Source of the DNA: JACCZR01 sp035296565
Lineage (GTDB): Bacteria; Actinomycetota; Thermoleophilia; Solirubrobacterales; Thermoleophilaceae
Length of the DNA: 64,000 nt
NCBI GenBank assembly: GCA_035296565.1
Contig: DATHAQ010000052.1
Location: forward strand, 27,307-91,306
Reading direction: 5' to 3'
Part shown: positions 1 through 8,110 of the stretch, piece by piece
How positions within the stretch are numbered: position 1 is the stretch's first letter
How the letters are laid out: the number at the start of each line of letters is the position of its first letter
The notes under the pieces: model-generated
Seen by the model: only the letters and a program-made list of their open reading frames with translations
Database searches by the model: none
What the model was told of the DNA's origin: nothing
Position numbers and translations under genes: made by a program

Positions 1-821
1 ATCCGGTCCGAGGGGTGACGCTCGCGAGCGGGGAGACCATCGAGGCCGACTGGACGGTCGGGGCCGATGGCCGGTCCTCCACGGTCGCGGCCAAGCTCGG
101 ACTCGAGCGAACGAGAACGCGCTCGAGCGACTTGTCGATGCTGCTCTCCTACTGGCGCGGGCTTCCGGAGACCGACATGGTCAGCTTCGACATCCACGAG
201 CGCCATGGGCTGACGCTGATCCCGTGTGAGGACGGGCTGCAAGCGCTCTTGACCAGCGGTCCGCCGGACCACACGCGTGGCGGGCCCGCCGCTCGCGAGC
301 GCGCCTACCTGTCGGCGTTGCGCGAGTTCCCCACGACGCTCGACCCTGAGGCGATCGACCAGGCCGAGCGGATAACACCGGTGCGCTCCGCTCCGGAGAC
401 GATGCTCCGAGGCTTCTTCCGCCGGCCGAGCGGGCCCGGCTGGGCGTTGATCGGAGACGCGGGCCACTTCAAGCACCCCGCGACCGCCCAAGGGATCTCC
501 GACGCGGTCGAGCACGCGATCTACGTCTCGGACGCGCTCATGGGCGGTGACGCGAGCCTGGACGACTACGAGGCGTGGCGCGACGAGCGCGCCGCCGGCC
601 ACTACGAGTTCTCGTTCCAGTTCGGGATGCAGCCGCAACCCGAGGTCGCCGGGCCCATCTTCGCCGGCATCGCCTCCGAGCCCGAGACAGCTCAGGACTT
701 CCGCGACGCGATGTCGCGGCTGGTTCGTCCCGACCGACGGGTGTTCTCACGGGAGAACCTCGGGCGTTGGCTCGCCGCAGCCCCGGCAAAGCCCAAGACC
801 GTGGCAAGCACCCCCACCTGA
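1..821 (+). CDS. FAD-dependent monooxygenase (5' end outside window)
   Basis: This is the C-terminal part (272 residues visible, reading frame open to the left edge from base 3) of a flavin-dependent aromatic-hydroxylase-type monooxygenase. The DG motif (GADGRSS) and the second FAD-binding motif (ALIGDAGHFKHPATAQGISD) are both visible; the N-terminal Rossmann GxGxxG is missing because the gene starts before the window. A GTG at 15 could be taken as a start but would remove the FAD-binding N-terminus, so I treat the gene as partial. Such proteins use NAD(P)H and O2 to hydroxylate or epoxidise small organic substrates; the substrate cannot be told from sequence. It converges with the ferredoxin reductase gene 4 bases downstream. 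Confidence 0.85.
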   Translation, partial: PVRGVTLASGETIEADWTVGADGRSSTVAAKLGLERTRTRSSDLSMLLSYWRGLPETDMVSFDIHERHGLTLIPCEDGLQALLTSGPPDHTRGGPAARERAYLSALREFPTTLDPEAIDQAERITPVRSAPETMLRGFFRRPSGPGWALIGDAGHFKHPATAQGISDAVEHAIYVSDALMGGDASLDDYEAWRDERAAGHYEFSFQFGMQPQPEVAGPIFAGIASEPETAQDFRDAMSRLVRPDRRVFSRENLGRWLAAAPAKPKTVASTPT

Positions 822-825
822 CTGC

Positions 826-2205
826 CTAGCCCACCTTCTCGCGCGCGGCCTCCAGCAGCTCCTCGGTCCGCGTGAGCTTCACGCGTGGGCGGCCTTCGGC
901 CTCCCCCGCGGCGCGCTCGGCGCGGTCGATCGCCTCCCAGCCCGAGTAGGTCACGTGATCGGGCTTGCGCTCGTTCAGGAGCTGCTCGAGCGAGTCGGGG
1001 TCGGGGTCAGGGGGATTCAGCAGGCGGCCGGCGGCGGCGTCCTCCAGCAGCGCGTCGACCGTCTCCTGGGCGTCGCGCTTGTTGGTGCCGATGATCCCGC
1101 TCGGGCCGCGCTTGATCCAGCCGACGACGTACTCGCCGCCGTCGCCGATGCGACCGCCCTGGTTGGGGACTACCCCGCGGCGGTCGTCGAACGGCACCCC
1201 CTTCAGGGGCACCCCGCGGTAACCGATCGAACGGAACACGAGGCCGCAGGGGATCGTGTCGGTGATGTCGGTGGGCTCGGGCCGGACCACGCCGTCGTCG
1301 CCACGGTGCAGCTCGTTGCGGACGATCCGCACGCCCTCGACGCGCTCCGAGCCGAGGATCTCCACCGGCGAGACCAGGAAGCGCAGGTCGATGCGGCGCT
1401 CGCTGCCCTGCGGCTCGTCAGTCGAGTAGCCGGTCAGGATCTCCACGTTCTTGCGGGCCGTCTTGCTGCCGTCGGCCTCCAGCGACTCGGCCGAATGCTC
1501 GTCGAGCTCGCAGTCGCGAGGGTCGACGAACACGTCGGCGTCGGTCAGCTCGCGCAGCTCAAGGAGCTCGGGATTGGTGAAGGCGGCCTGGGCCGGTCCG
1601 CGGCGTCCGAGCACGATCACCTCGCGTACGCGCGACTCGCGCAATGCCTCGAGCGCGTGGTCGGCGCAGTCGGTCTTGGCCAGCTCCTCGGGATCGGTGG
1701 TGAGCATCCGGGTGACGTCCATAGCGACGTTTCCGTTGCCGACCACCACCGCGGTCTCCACCGACAGGTCGAACTCGAGGTCGTGATACTCCGGGTGGCC
1801 GTTGTACCAGGCGACGAGGTCCGTGGCCGAGTGTGAGCCCTTCAGATCCTCGCCCGGGATGCCCATGCGCCGGTCGGTCTGGGCACCGGTGGCGTAGACG
1901 ATCGCGTGGTAGCGGTCGGCCAGCTCGTCGTGGGTCACGTCGTCCCCGAAGTTCACGTTCCCGAAGAAGCGGAACCCCGGCAGGGCCGCCGTCTTCTCGT
2001 ACACGCGCGAGACCGCCTTGATGTTCGGGTGGTCGGGGGCGACGCCGCCGCGGACCAGCCCCCAGGGGGTGGGCAAGCGGTCGAAGACGTCCACGTGGAC
2101 CTCGAGGTCCTTCGCCTTGAGCAGGTGCCCGGCGGCGTAGAAGCCCGCGGGCCCGGAGCCCACGATGGCCACCCGCAGGGGGTTGTCGACGCTCCCGATC
2201 GGCAT
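826..2205 (-). CDS. fprA: Ferredoxin/adrenodoxin-type NADP+ reductase (FprA-like)
   Basis: A 459-residue flavoprotein that moves electrons between NADPH and ferredoxin, feeding for example P450s. The FAD motif VAIVGSGPAGFYAAGHLL starts near residue 12 and the NADP motif VVVGNGNVAMDVTRML lies near residue 155; the LPTPWGLVRGGVAPDHP segment is characteristic of the adrenodoxin-reductase/FprA family, and length matches. The ATG at 2205 has no Shine-Dalgarno but a TAGCCT -10-like hexamer 8 bases upstream, suggesting a leaderless message. It is divergent from the Ppx/GppA gene (29 bases between starts). Confidence 0.92.
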   Translation of the reverse strand: MPIGSVDNPLRVAIVGSGPAGFYAAGHLLKAKDLEVHVDVFDRLPTPWGLVRGGVAPDHPNIKAVSRVYEKTAALPGFRFFGNVNFGDDVTHDELADRYHAIVYATGAQTDRRMGIPGEDLKGSHSATDLVAWYNGHPEYHDLEFDLSVETAVVVGNGNVAMDVTRMLTTDPEELAKTDCADHALEALRESRVREVIVLGRRGPAQAAFTNPELLELRELTDADVFVDPRDCELDEHSAESLEADGSKTARKNVEILTGYSTDEPQGSERRIDLRFLVSPVEILGSERVEGVRIVRNELHRGDDGVVRPEPTDITDTIPCGLVFRSIGYRGVPLKGVPFDDRRGVVPNQGGRIGDGGEYVVGWIKRGPSGIIGTNKRDAQETVDALLEDAAAGRLLNPPDPDPDSLEQLLNERKPDHVTYSGWEAIDRAERAAGEAEGRPRVKLTRTEELLEAAREKVG

Positions 2206-2213
2206 CTCGTCCG

Positions 2214-2219
2214 AGGCTA
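2214..2219 (-). promoter_or_regulatory. -10-like hexamer TAGCCT of the ferredoxin reductase gene
   Basis: TAGCCT on the minus strand lies 8 bases before the ATG at 2205, with no ribosome-binding site between. It fits the actinobacterial TANNNT -10 of a leaderless transcript. No clear -35 is seen. Confidence 0.45.
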
Positions 2220-2234
2220 GGCCATGATGATCCG

Positions 2235-3740
2235 GTGCAGCGCCAAGCAGTGATCGATATGGGCTCGAACTCCTTCCGGCTGGTGGTCTACGGCTTCGAG
2301 GAGGGCAGCTGGTGGGCTCTCACCGACGAGATCCGCGAGGCGGTGCGGGTGAGCGAGGGGCTGGGCGACGACGGCGAGCTCCAGCCCGAGCCCATGGACC
2401 GCGCCCTGCACACCGCCGCCGTGTTCGCGGCGTTCTGCGAGGCCTCGGGGATCGAGGAGGTCGACGCCGTGGCGACCAGCGCCATCCGCGAGGCACCCAA
2501 CCGCGACCAGCTGTTGAACGACATCACCGGCCAGACCGGGCTGGAGCTGCGGGTGATCTCCGGTGAGGACGAGGCCCGCTACGGCTGGCTGGCGATGGTC
2601 AACTCGACCACGGTCGAAGACGGGTACGGCATCGAGATCGGCGGCGGCAGCGCCCAGCTCATGAAGATCAGCGGACGCGAGCTCGACGAGGCCCGCTCGC
2701 TCCCGCTGGGCTCGGTGCGCCTCAGCGAGGCGTTCCTGCCCTCCGGCAAGGCATCGAAGAAGGAGCGCAAGGGGGTGGGCCGCCACGTGGCCGGGGAGCT
2801 CGAGGGCATCGAGTGGTGGCCGAAGAAGGGCGGGCGGCTGGTCGGGATCGGCGGCACCATCCGCAACCTCGCCGCGGCGGTGCTGAAGCAGCTCGACACT
2901 CCCGACCTCGAGGTGCAGGGCTTCGTGCTCACGCGCAAGGCGCTGGAGGAGCTGATCGAGGAGCTGGCCGACAAGCCGGCGTCCAAGCGCGACTCGATTC
3001 CCGGCATCAAGCCCGACCGCGCCGACGTGATCCTCGGCGGCACGATCGCCCTCGCCACGATGATGGACGAGGGCGGCTTCGACGAGATCGAGGTCTCGGA
3101 GGCCGGCCTGCGGGAGGGGATCTTCTTCGAGCGGCTGCTCGAGGGCTCCGACCCGCCGCTGTTCGAGGACGTGCGCCGCGACTCGGTGGTCAACCTCGCG
3201 CACCGCTACCGCACCGACGACGCCCACGTCAGCCACGTGGCCAAGCTCTCGCTCGAGCTGTTCGACTCGCTGGGCGAGGCCGGCCTGCACGAGTACGGCG
3301 AGGCCGAGCGCGAGCTGCTGTGGGCCGCCTGCGAGCTGCATGACATCGGGGTGGCGATCGACTACGACGATCACCACCACCACTCGGCCTACCTGATCCT
3401 CAACTCGGGCCTCGCCGGCTACACCAGCCGCGAGCAGGTGATGATCGCGATCGTCGCGCGCTACCACCGCAAGGGCGATCCCGACGCGTCGTCGCTCGGC
3501 GACCTGGCCCAGAAGGGCGACAAGGGCCGACTGAAGCTGCTGAGCGGGATCATCCGGCTGGCCGAGCAGTTGGAGCGCAGCCGCGACCAGTCGGTGAAGT
3601 CGGTGGACGTGAGCGCCCCGGACGGCAAGGTGGTGCTGCGCCCGCAGATCGGACGGGGCGATCCCTCGGTGCCCTTGTGGTCCGCCCGGCGCAGCTCGGA
3701 CCTGCTGGCCGACGCCCTCGACCGCGAGATCGAGATCTAG
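2235..3740 (+). CDS. Ppx/GppA phosphatase family protein with C-terminal HD domain
   Basis: A 501-residue exopolyphosphatase/guanosine-pentaphosphatase family protein of the actin-like ATPase fold. The phosphate-binding loops DMGSNSFRL (about residue 8) and EIGGGSAQL (about residue 132) are present, and an HD-type domain (CELHDIGVAIDYDDHHHHS, about residue 368) follows. Members degrade long-chain polyphosphate or pppGpp; which substrate applies here is unknown. GTG at 2235 is the only usable start: the frame upstream reaches a TAG at 2217. The stop overlaps the convergent FAH-family gene by 4 bases. Confidence 0.88.
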   Translation: MQRQAVIDMGSNSFRLVVYGFEEGSWWALTDEIREAVRVSEGLGDDGELQPEPMDRALHTAAVFAAFCEASGIEEVDAVATSAIREAPNRDQLLNDITGQTGLELRVISGEDEARYGWLAMVNSTTVEDGYGIEIGGGSAQLMKISGRELDEARSLPLGSVRLSEAFLPSGKASKKERKGVGRHVAGELEGIEWWPKKGGRLVGIGGTIRNLAAAVLKQLDTPDLEVQGFVLTRKALEELIEELADKPASKRDSIPGIKPDRADVILGGTIALATMMDEGGFDEIEVSEAGLREGIFFERLLEGSDPPLFEDVRRDSVVNLAHRYRTDDAHVSHVAKLSLELFDSLGEAGLHEYGEAERELLWAACELHDIGVAIDYDDHHHHSAYLILNSGLAGYTSREQVMIAIVARYHRKGDPDASSLGDLAQKGDKGRLKLLSGIIRLAEQLERSRDQSVKSVDVSAPDGKVVLRPQIGRGDPSVPLWSARRSSDLLADALDREIEI

Positions 3741-4384
3741 CTCAGGTAGGTGGTCAGCTTGCCCAGCTGAGGCGAGCTGATCTCCACCGTGTCGCCCGGC
3801 TGCAGGTAGCTGCGGGGCTTTCGCAGGCTGCCCACACCGGCGGGGGTGCCGGTGGCGACCAGGTCACCCGAAACGAGCGTCATCAGCGAAGAGAGGTGGG
3901 ACACCAGGGCCGGGATCGAGTGCACCAGGTCGGCGGTCGTGGCCGACTGGCGCAGCTCGCCGTTGAGCCGCAGCTCTATGCCGATCCGGTCGGGAGGGCC
4001 CGCTTCGTCCCGCGGGATCAGGCGGGGTCCGCAGGGTGCTGCGCCGTCGAAGACCTTGCCGGGGATCCACTGCGGGGTCGCGAACTGGCGGTCGCGCGCG
4101 GAGAGGTCGTTGAGCAGGAGGTAGCCCTCGATGTGGTCGAGCGCATTCTCCTCGGCGACGTCCTTCGCCTCCGTGCCGATCACGAAGGCCACCTCGGCCT
4201 CGTAGTCGACCTTCCCCGTCGGCAGCTTCACCGTGGCGCCGTCGCCCACGAGCGCGTTCGGGAACTTCGCGAAGAAGGTGGGCGTGGCGGGGAGCTCGGC
4301 GCCCTGCTCCTCGGCGTGCGAGCGGTAGTTGAGCCCGATGCAAATGATCTTGTCGGGCTTGGCGATAGGCGGTCCCGGGAGCAC
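3737..4384 (-). CDS. Fumarylacetoacetate hydrolase family protein (FAHD1-like)
   Basis: A 215-residue single-domain FAH-family enzyme that would cleave or decarboxylate a 2-oxo acid in aromatic or sugar-acid breakdown. The opening KPDKIICIGLNYRSHAEE and the metal-binding acidic motif YEAEVAFVIG (about residue 60), NDLSARD and GDLVATGTPAGVG are all typical. GTG at 4384 is chosen because the conserved domain begins only 10 residues later. It is divergent from the ABC1 kinase (18 bases). The exact substrate cannot be assigned. Confidence 0.88.
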   Translation of the reverse strand: MLPGPPIAKPDKIICIGLNYRSHAEEQGAELPATPTFFAKFPNALVGDGATVKLPTGKVDYEAEVAFVIGTEAKDVAEENALDHIEGYLLLNDLSARDRQFATPQWIPGKVFDGAAPCGPRLIPRDEAGPPDRIGIELRLNGELRQSATTADLVHSIPALVSHLSSLMTLVSGDLVATGTPAGVGSLRKPRSYLQPGDTVEISSPQLGKLTTYLS

Positions 4385-4389
4385 GCCCG

Positions 4390-4395
4390 TACCCT
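4390..4395 (+). promoter_or_regulatory. -10-like hexamer TACCCT of the ABC1 kinase gene
   Basis: TACCCT ends 7 bases before the GTG at 4403, consistent with a leaderless mRNA. AGGAG overlaps the start codon and is too close to act as a ribosome-binding site. Confidence 0.4.
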
Positions 4396-4402
4396 TGCAG
4401 GA

Positions 4403-5803
4403 GTGGCCGGCGAGTCGAAGATCCCCAAGGGCCGGGTGCGCCGAGCCGCCAAGGTCGGCCGCCTGGCCGGCGGCCAGACGGCCCGCCAGTACGCCACCAA
4501 GGCGGCGAACCTCACGCGCGACGAGCAGGCCCGCCGGGAGGCCGCCCAGCGGCGCCAGATGGAGGCGGCCGAGCAGATCTTCGAGGTGCTGGGCCAGATG
4601 AAGGGTGCTGCGATGAAGGTCGGGCAGGTGGCCTCGTTCATCGACACCGGCGGCCTCCCGCCGGAGTTCCAGGAGCGGCTGCAGGAGAAGCTCGCCGAGC
4701 TGCGCGACGCCGCCCCGCGCGTGCCCTTCAAGGACATGAAGAAGCTGATCGAGTCAGAGCTCGACGCGCCGCTCGAGGAGGTGTTCTCCGAGTTCGAGGA
4801 GGAGGCCGTGGCCGCGGCCTCGATCGGGCAGGTCTACCGCGCCCGGCTGGCCGACGACGGCCGTGAGGTGGCGGTCAAGGTCCAGTACCCGGGCGTCGCC
4901 TCAGCGGTGCGTGCGGATCTTCAGAACATGGGACTGATCATGCGCGTGGCCAAGCGCATCGCGCCCGGGATGGATGCCAAGGCGATGGCGGCGGAGATCC
5001 GCGAGCGGCTGTCCGACGAGCTGGATTACGAGCACGAGGCCCAGAACCAGCGCGCCTTCGCACGCGCGTGGAGAGGGCACCCCTTCATCTACGTGCCCGA
5101 CGTGGTCACCTCGCTCTCGGCCGAGAAGGTGCTGGTGAGCGAGTGGGTGGACGGAACCGGCTTCGAGGACGTGCGCCAGATGGACGAGGCCACCCGCGAC
5201 CGCTTCGGCGAGATCATCTTCCGCTTCTTCTTCGGCTCGCTCTACCGCCACGGTCACTTCTCGGGCGACCCGCATCCCGGCAACTACAAGCTGATGCCCG
5301 ACGGCCGGGTCGCCTTCCTGGACTTCGGGATGACCAAGAAGCTCAGCCCCGAGCACGTGGCCGACGAGGTCAAGGCGCTCGAGCTGGCGATGGACGACGA
5401 CGCCGAGGGCCTGCTCGCCCACATGACCTACATGGGCTTCTACAAGCCCGAGGACGACAAGGTCGAGGCCGGCGCGGTGCTGGCGCACGTGCAGGACATG
5501 GTCGCCTGGTACCTCGAGGACGAGGAGATCACCCTCGACAGCGAGACCGCGGGCCGGATCCTGATCGACTTCGGCGACCCCCGCTCGCGCCACTGGGAGC
5601 TGATGAGGCGCGGCACCGCGCCGCCGGAGTCGATGCTCGGCGCGCGCATGCAGGCGCTCACGCTTGGCGTGCTGGGCCAGCTGGGGTGCACGGCGAACTG
5701 GCACCGCATCGCCCGCGAGTGGCTGTTCGGCGACGACCCGAGCACGCCGCTGGGAGAGCAGGAGACCGACTACTTCGGGCGCGGCCGGCGCACGGCGGCC
5801 TAG
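4403..5803 (+). CDS. ABC1/AarF (UbiB-type) atypical kinase family protein
   Basis: A 466-residue member of the ABC1/UbiB/ADCK family, atypical kinases or ATPases linked to isoprenoid-quinone and lipid metabolism. The diagnostic KxGQ motif (MKGAAMKVGQVASF, about residue 68), the Ala-rich loop AAASIGQVYRA, the lysine in VAVKVQYPGV, DPHPGNYKL and the DFG-like FLDFGMTKK are present in order. The frame is open much further upstream, but that stretch is antisense to the neighbouring FAH gene; GTG at 4403 is the last start before the conserved region and follows a -10-like hexamer. The glycosylase gene begins 5 bases after its stop. Confidence 0.9.
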   Translation: MAGESKIPKGRVRRAAKVGRLAGGQTARQYATKAANLTRDEQARREAAQRRQMEAAEQIFEVLGQMKGAAMKVGQVASFIDTGGLPPEFQERLQEKLAELRDAAPRVPFKDMKKLIESELDAPLEEVFSEFEEEAVAAASIGQVYRARLADDGREVAVKVQYPGVASAVRADLQNMGLIMRVAKRIAPGMDAKAMAAEIRERLSDELDYEHEAQNQRAFARAWRGHPFIYVPDVVTSLSAEKVLVSEWVDGTGFEDVRQMDEATRDRFGEIIFRFFFGSLYRHGHFSGDPHPGNYKLMPDGRVAFLDFGMTKKLSPEHVADEVKALELAMDDDAEGLLAHMTYMGFYKPEDDKVEAGAVLAHVQDMVAWYLEDEEITLDSETAGRILIDFGDPRSRHWELMRRGTAPPESMLGARMQALTLGVLGQLGCTANWHRIAREWLFGDDPSTPLGEQETDYFGRGRRTAA

Positions 5804-5808
5804 GCACC

Positions 5809-6471
5809 GTGCCCCGCCCCAGCGCCGGCAGCCGCACGCAGCCCGTCGAGGAGAGCGAGGAGGCCCTCGCCGTCCTGCGCCGGGATCCCGTCATGGCGGC
5901 GATGCTCGAGCGCTTCGGGCCGCTGGACGACGTCCTGCGCCGCCGCGGGCGCCGGCCGACCGAGGCCTACGGGGCGCTGCTGCGGGCGATCGTGGGGCAG
6001 CAGCTCTCGACCAAGGCGGCCCGCTCGATCTACGGGCGCTTGGAGGACATGTTCGGCGGCCACGCGCCCACCCCGGCCGAGCTCCTGGCCGCGGACCCCG
6101 AGAAAATCCGGTCGGTCGGGCTGTCGCGCCCGAAGGTCGCCTACCTCCGCGACCTGGCCGAGCACGTGGAGGACGGCCGCCTGGAGCTGGACCGGCTGGC
6201 CGAGCTGCCCGACGAGGAGGTCATCGCCCAGCTGACGGCGGTCAAGGGCCTGGGCGAGTGGACCGCCCACATGTTCCTGATCTTCCACCTCGGCCGGCCC
6301 GACGTGCTGCCGGTGGGCGACCTGGGCATCCGCAACGCCGCTGCCCTCGCCTACGAGCTGGAAGGCCCACCCAAGCCGGCGGAGCTGGCCGACCTGGCCG
6401 AGGGCTGGCGCCCGCACCGCTCGCTGGCGTCGCTCTACCTCTGGCGCTCACTGGACAACACGCCCGACTGA
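5809..6471 (+). CDS. DNA-3-methyladenine glycosylase II (AlkA-like, HhH-GPD)
   Basis: A 220-residue base-excision-repair glycosylase of the HhH-GPD superfamily that removes alkylated bases. The RAIVGQQLSTKAA helix, hairpin-helix-hairpin LTAVKGLGEWTAHMF and the following PVGDLGIRN with the catalytic aspartate (about residue 169) are clear. It lacks the N-terminal AlkA domain of E. coli, as most actinobacterial forms do. The GTG at 5809 directly follows the ABC1 stop, suggesting co-transcription. Confidence 0.9.
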   Translation: MPRPSAGSRTQPVEESEEALAVLRRDPVMAAMLERFGPLDDVLRRRGRRPTEAYGALLRAIVGQQLSTKAARSIYGRLEDMFGGHAPTPAELLAADPEKIRSVGLSRPKVAYLRDLAEHVEDGRLELDRLAELPDEEVIAQLTAVKGLGEWTAHMFLIFHLGRPDVLPVGDLGIRNAAALAYELEGPPKPAELADLAEGWRPHRSLASLYLWRSLDNTPD

Positions 6472-6610
6472 GGCGCCACCGGGCACACGGCTCCCCCTCG
6501 AAAAATCCCTCAGGGAGCTGACGAATTCGCCGGAGGGGTGACCCACTCCGCGCCAGGGAGGCCCGCCCGCTAGGCAGGCAAGCCGACCGAGGACGCCGGC
6601 TCGCGACGGC
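6472..6610. other. Intergenic region with a CTCAGG...CCGGAGGGG element
   Basis: This 139-base gap between convergent genes contains an AT-richer patch (6497-6510) followed by CTCAGGGAGCTGACGAATT and CCGGAGGGG (6507-6538). The same order of words recurs at 29489-29520. I see no open frame here and no poly-T terminator. Confidence 0.35.
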
Positions 6611-6958
6611 TCAGGAGCCGCAGGAGGCGTCCTCGTCCGCGATGCGGAACGAGGAGCCGCAGCCGCACGAGGCGACGACGTTCGGGTTGTTGACCTCGAA
6701 GCCGGCGCCCATGAGGCTCTCGGTGTAGTCGACGGTCGAGCCGTCGACGTAGCGCATGCTCGCCGGGTCGACGATCAGGCGTATGCCCTCGTAGTCGAAG
6801 ACGTGGTCGTCTTCCTTCCGGTTGTCCAGGGCGAGGGCGTACTGGAAGCCCGAGCAGCCGCCGCCGCGAACGCCAACGCGCAGGCCGACGTCCCCGGCCT
6901 CCTGCCCGTTGATGAACCCACGGACCTTCTCCGCGGCTATATCGGTGAGGGTGACCAC
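6611..6958 (-). CDS. erpA: Iron-sulfur cluster insertion protein (ErpA/IscA/HesB family)
   Basis: A 115-residue A-type Fe-S carrier that passes clusters to apo-enzymes. The three ligand cysteines are at residue 35 (RGGGCSGFQY) and residues 98 and 100 (ASCGCGSSF), the spacing of the family. ErpA rather than IscA is a guess. It starts with GTG 7 bases after a TACAAT -10-like hexamer (minus strand 6971-6966), so it is probably leaderless, and it is divergent from bolA and the monothiol glutaredoxin, which act in the same Fe-S pathway. Confidence 0.92.
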   Translation of the reverse strand: MVTLTDIAAEKVRGFINGQEAGDVGLRVGVRGGGCSGFQYALALDNRKEDDHVFDYEGIRLIVDPASMRYVDGSTVDYTESLMGAGFEVNNPNVVASCGCGSSFRIADEDASCGS

Positions 6959-6965
6959 TCACTCG

Positions 6966-6986
6966 ATTGTAGCCCGTGGCTATCTT
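6966..6986. promoter_or_regulatory. Divergent -10-like hexamers for erpA (-) and bolA (+)
   Basis: TACAAT on the minus strand (6971-6966) lies 7 bases before the erpA GTG, and TATCTT on the plus strand (6981-6986) lies 9 bases before the bolA ATG. Neither gene shows a Shine-Dalgarno. The 37-base divergent gap may hold a shared Fe-S-responsive site, but none is obvious. Confidence 0.45.
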
Positions 6987-6995
6987 TTCTGAAGC

Positions 6996-7238
6996 ATGCC
7001 GTCCGCCGACGACCTCAAGGAGCGCATCGAGACCGCCCTGCCCGGCTCCTCCGCCCAGGTGGAGGACCTCACGGGCGGAGGTGACCACTTCCGGGCGGAG
7101 GTGACCTCCGAACGCTTCGAGGGCCTCAGCCGCATCGAGCAGCACCGCTTGGTCTACGACGTCTTCGGCGCCGAGGTCGGCGGGCCCATCCACGCACTTT
7201 CCATCAAGACCTCGACCCCTCCGGGAGGAACGCAGTGA
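6996..7238 (+). CDS. bolA: BolA family protein
   Basis: An 80-residue BolA-fold protein (KH-like). The segments LKERIETALPG, DHFRAEVTSERFEGLSRIEQ and HRLVYDVFG follow the family, with the conserved His of the HRLVY helix. BolA proteins pair with CGFS glutaredoxins to bind or hand on [2Fe-2S] clusters, and here the glutaredoxin gene follows with a 4-base GTGA overlap, a strong functional link. Confidence 0.93.
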   Translation: MPSADDLKERIETALPGSSAQVEDLTGGGDHFRAEVTSERFEGLSRIEQHRLVYDVFGAEVGGPIHALSIKTSTPPGGTQ

Positions 7239-7636
7239 CCGACGAGGAGATTCGCGACTTCATCGCCAACGCCATAGACGAGAACCCGGTGATGCTCTTC
7301 ATGAAGGGCACCCCGCAGCAGCCCGCGTGCGGCTTCTCCGCGCGCACCGCGGGGGCGCTGAACGCGCTCGGCGTCCAGTACTCGGCCCTGGACATCTTGC
7401 CCGACCCGCGCATCCGCCAGGAGCTCTCGGGCCTCTCGGGCTGGCCGACCATCCCTCAGCTGTTCGTCGAGGGGGAGCTGGTCGGCGGGGCCGACATCGT
7501 GGCCGAGATGTACGAGTCGGGCGAGTTGGCCGAGAAGCTCGGGGCCGACCAGCCCTCCGAGCCCGAGGCCGCCGTGGCCGAGACCACCCCCGAGCGCAAG
7601 GCGCCCCCGATGCAGCTGGAGAACCGGCTGGACTAG
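7235..7636 (+). CDS. grxD: Monothiol CGFS glutaredoxin (Grx4 type)
   Basis: A 133-residue monothiol glutaredoxin. The active-site CGFS is at residues 32-35 after the K-G-T-P loop (LFMKGTPQQPACGFS), and WPTIPQLF and GGADIV complete the glutathione site. The family carries [2Fe-2S] clusters with BolA. It has a Pro/Glu-rich C-terminal tail of about 25 residues beyond the domain. GTG at 7235 overlaps the bolA stop. Confidence 0.93.
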   Translation: MTDEEIRDFIANAIDENPVMLFMKGTPQQPACGFSARTAGALNALGVQYSALDILPDPRIRQELSGLSGWPTIPQLFVEGELVGGADIVAEMYESGELAEKLGADQPSEPEAAVAETTPERKAPPMQLENRLD

Positions 7637-7833
7637 CGGTGGGAGCCGCCGCCGCCCCGGCCGCGGCGCTGCTCGATGAGCCGGCGCCCGCGGGCGCCGG
7701 CTGCGCGCGCGTGGGCCTTGTAGCGCTCCTTCTCCTCGTCGGAGAGCGACTGCCAGCGCTCGTAGGCGGCCAGGACTATCGGATAGGCGCGCCGGATCGC
7801 GCGAGCCATCTGCTGCGAGCGGGGCGAGGCCAT
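7633..7833 (-). CDS. Small basic protein, unknown function
   Basis: A 66-residue Arg-rich protein (SPRSQQMARAIRRAYPIVL, WQSLSDEEKERYKAHARAA) with a Gly/Arg-rich tail. I do not recognise the family; the middle could form an amphipathic helix. The ATG at 7833 overlaps the stop of the upstream glutathione-transferase-like gene by one base (TGATG), suggesting translational coupling. The 3' end overlaps the convergent grxD stop by 4 bases. Confidence 0.7.
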   Translation of the reverse strand: MASPRSQQMARAIRRAYPIVLAAYERWQSLSDEEKERYKAHARAAGARGRRLIEQRRGRGGGGSHR

Positions 7834-8099
7834 CAGGCCGCGGTCTTCGCTTCCCGTGCGCGGTCGAGGTAGTCGATGTACTCGAGGATGCGGTGGGAGT
7901 CGTGCACCACGTCCTCGCCGTTGATCAGCACGGGGACCCAGCGCTGCCCGGTCAGCTCGTATACCTCTGGCCGCTGGCGCTTGAGGAACGGCACGCGCAC
8001 CTCGGAGAAATTGATGCCCGAGCGCTTCAGCCGGCGGGCGACGACCCCACAGCGGCACACGCGGTCGGTGGGTGCCTTGCAGCGGTAGAGGATCGCCAT
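7833..8099 (-). CDS. Glutaredoxin/GST N-terminal-domain protein
   Basis: An 88-residue thioredoxin-fold protein resembling the N-terminal half of glutathione S-transferases. It opens MAILYRCKAPTDRVCRCG, with cysteines at 7, 15 and 17, then GQRWVPVLINGEDVVHDS with the cis-Pro (VP) and the DS/HRILEYID substrate-binding pattern. It lacks the helical C-terminal GST domain and so is glutaredoxin-sized. The ATG at 8099 is followed at once by the domain; longer versions of the frame run into the epimerase gene. It probably forms an operon with the basic protein. Confidence 0.8.
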   Translation of the reverse strand: MAILYRCKAPTDRVCRCGVVARRLKRSGINFSEVRVPFLKRQRPEVYELTGQRWVPVLINGEDVVHDSHRILEYIDYLDRAREAKTAA

Positions 8100-8110
8100 T
8101 TCCCTGCAGC

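Noticed and set aside
547..1836. 429-codon open frame opposite fprA
   Set aside because: It mirrors the FprA gene; the translation has no motif and is a shadow of high GC codon positions.
3677..4402. N-terminal extension of the ABC1 kinase
   Set aside because: The extended frame is antisense to the FAH-family gene and lacks any kinase motif.
6507..6538. Riboswitch
   Set aside because: It lies between convergent genes and points into a gene end; I could match it to no known riboswitch core.
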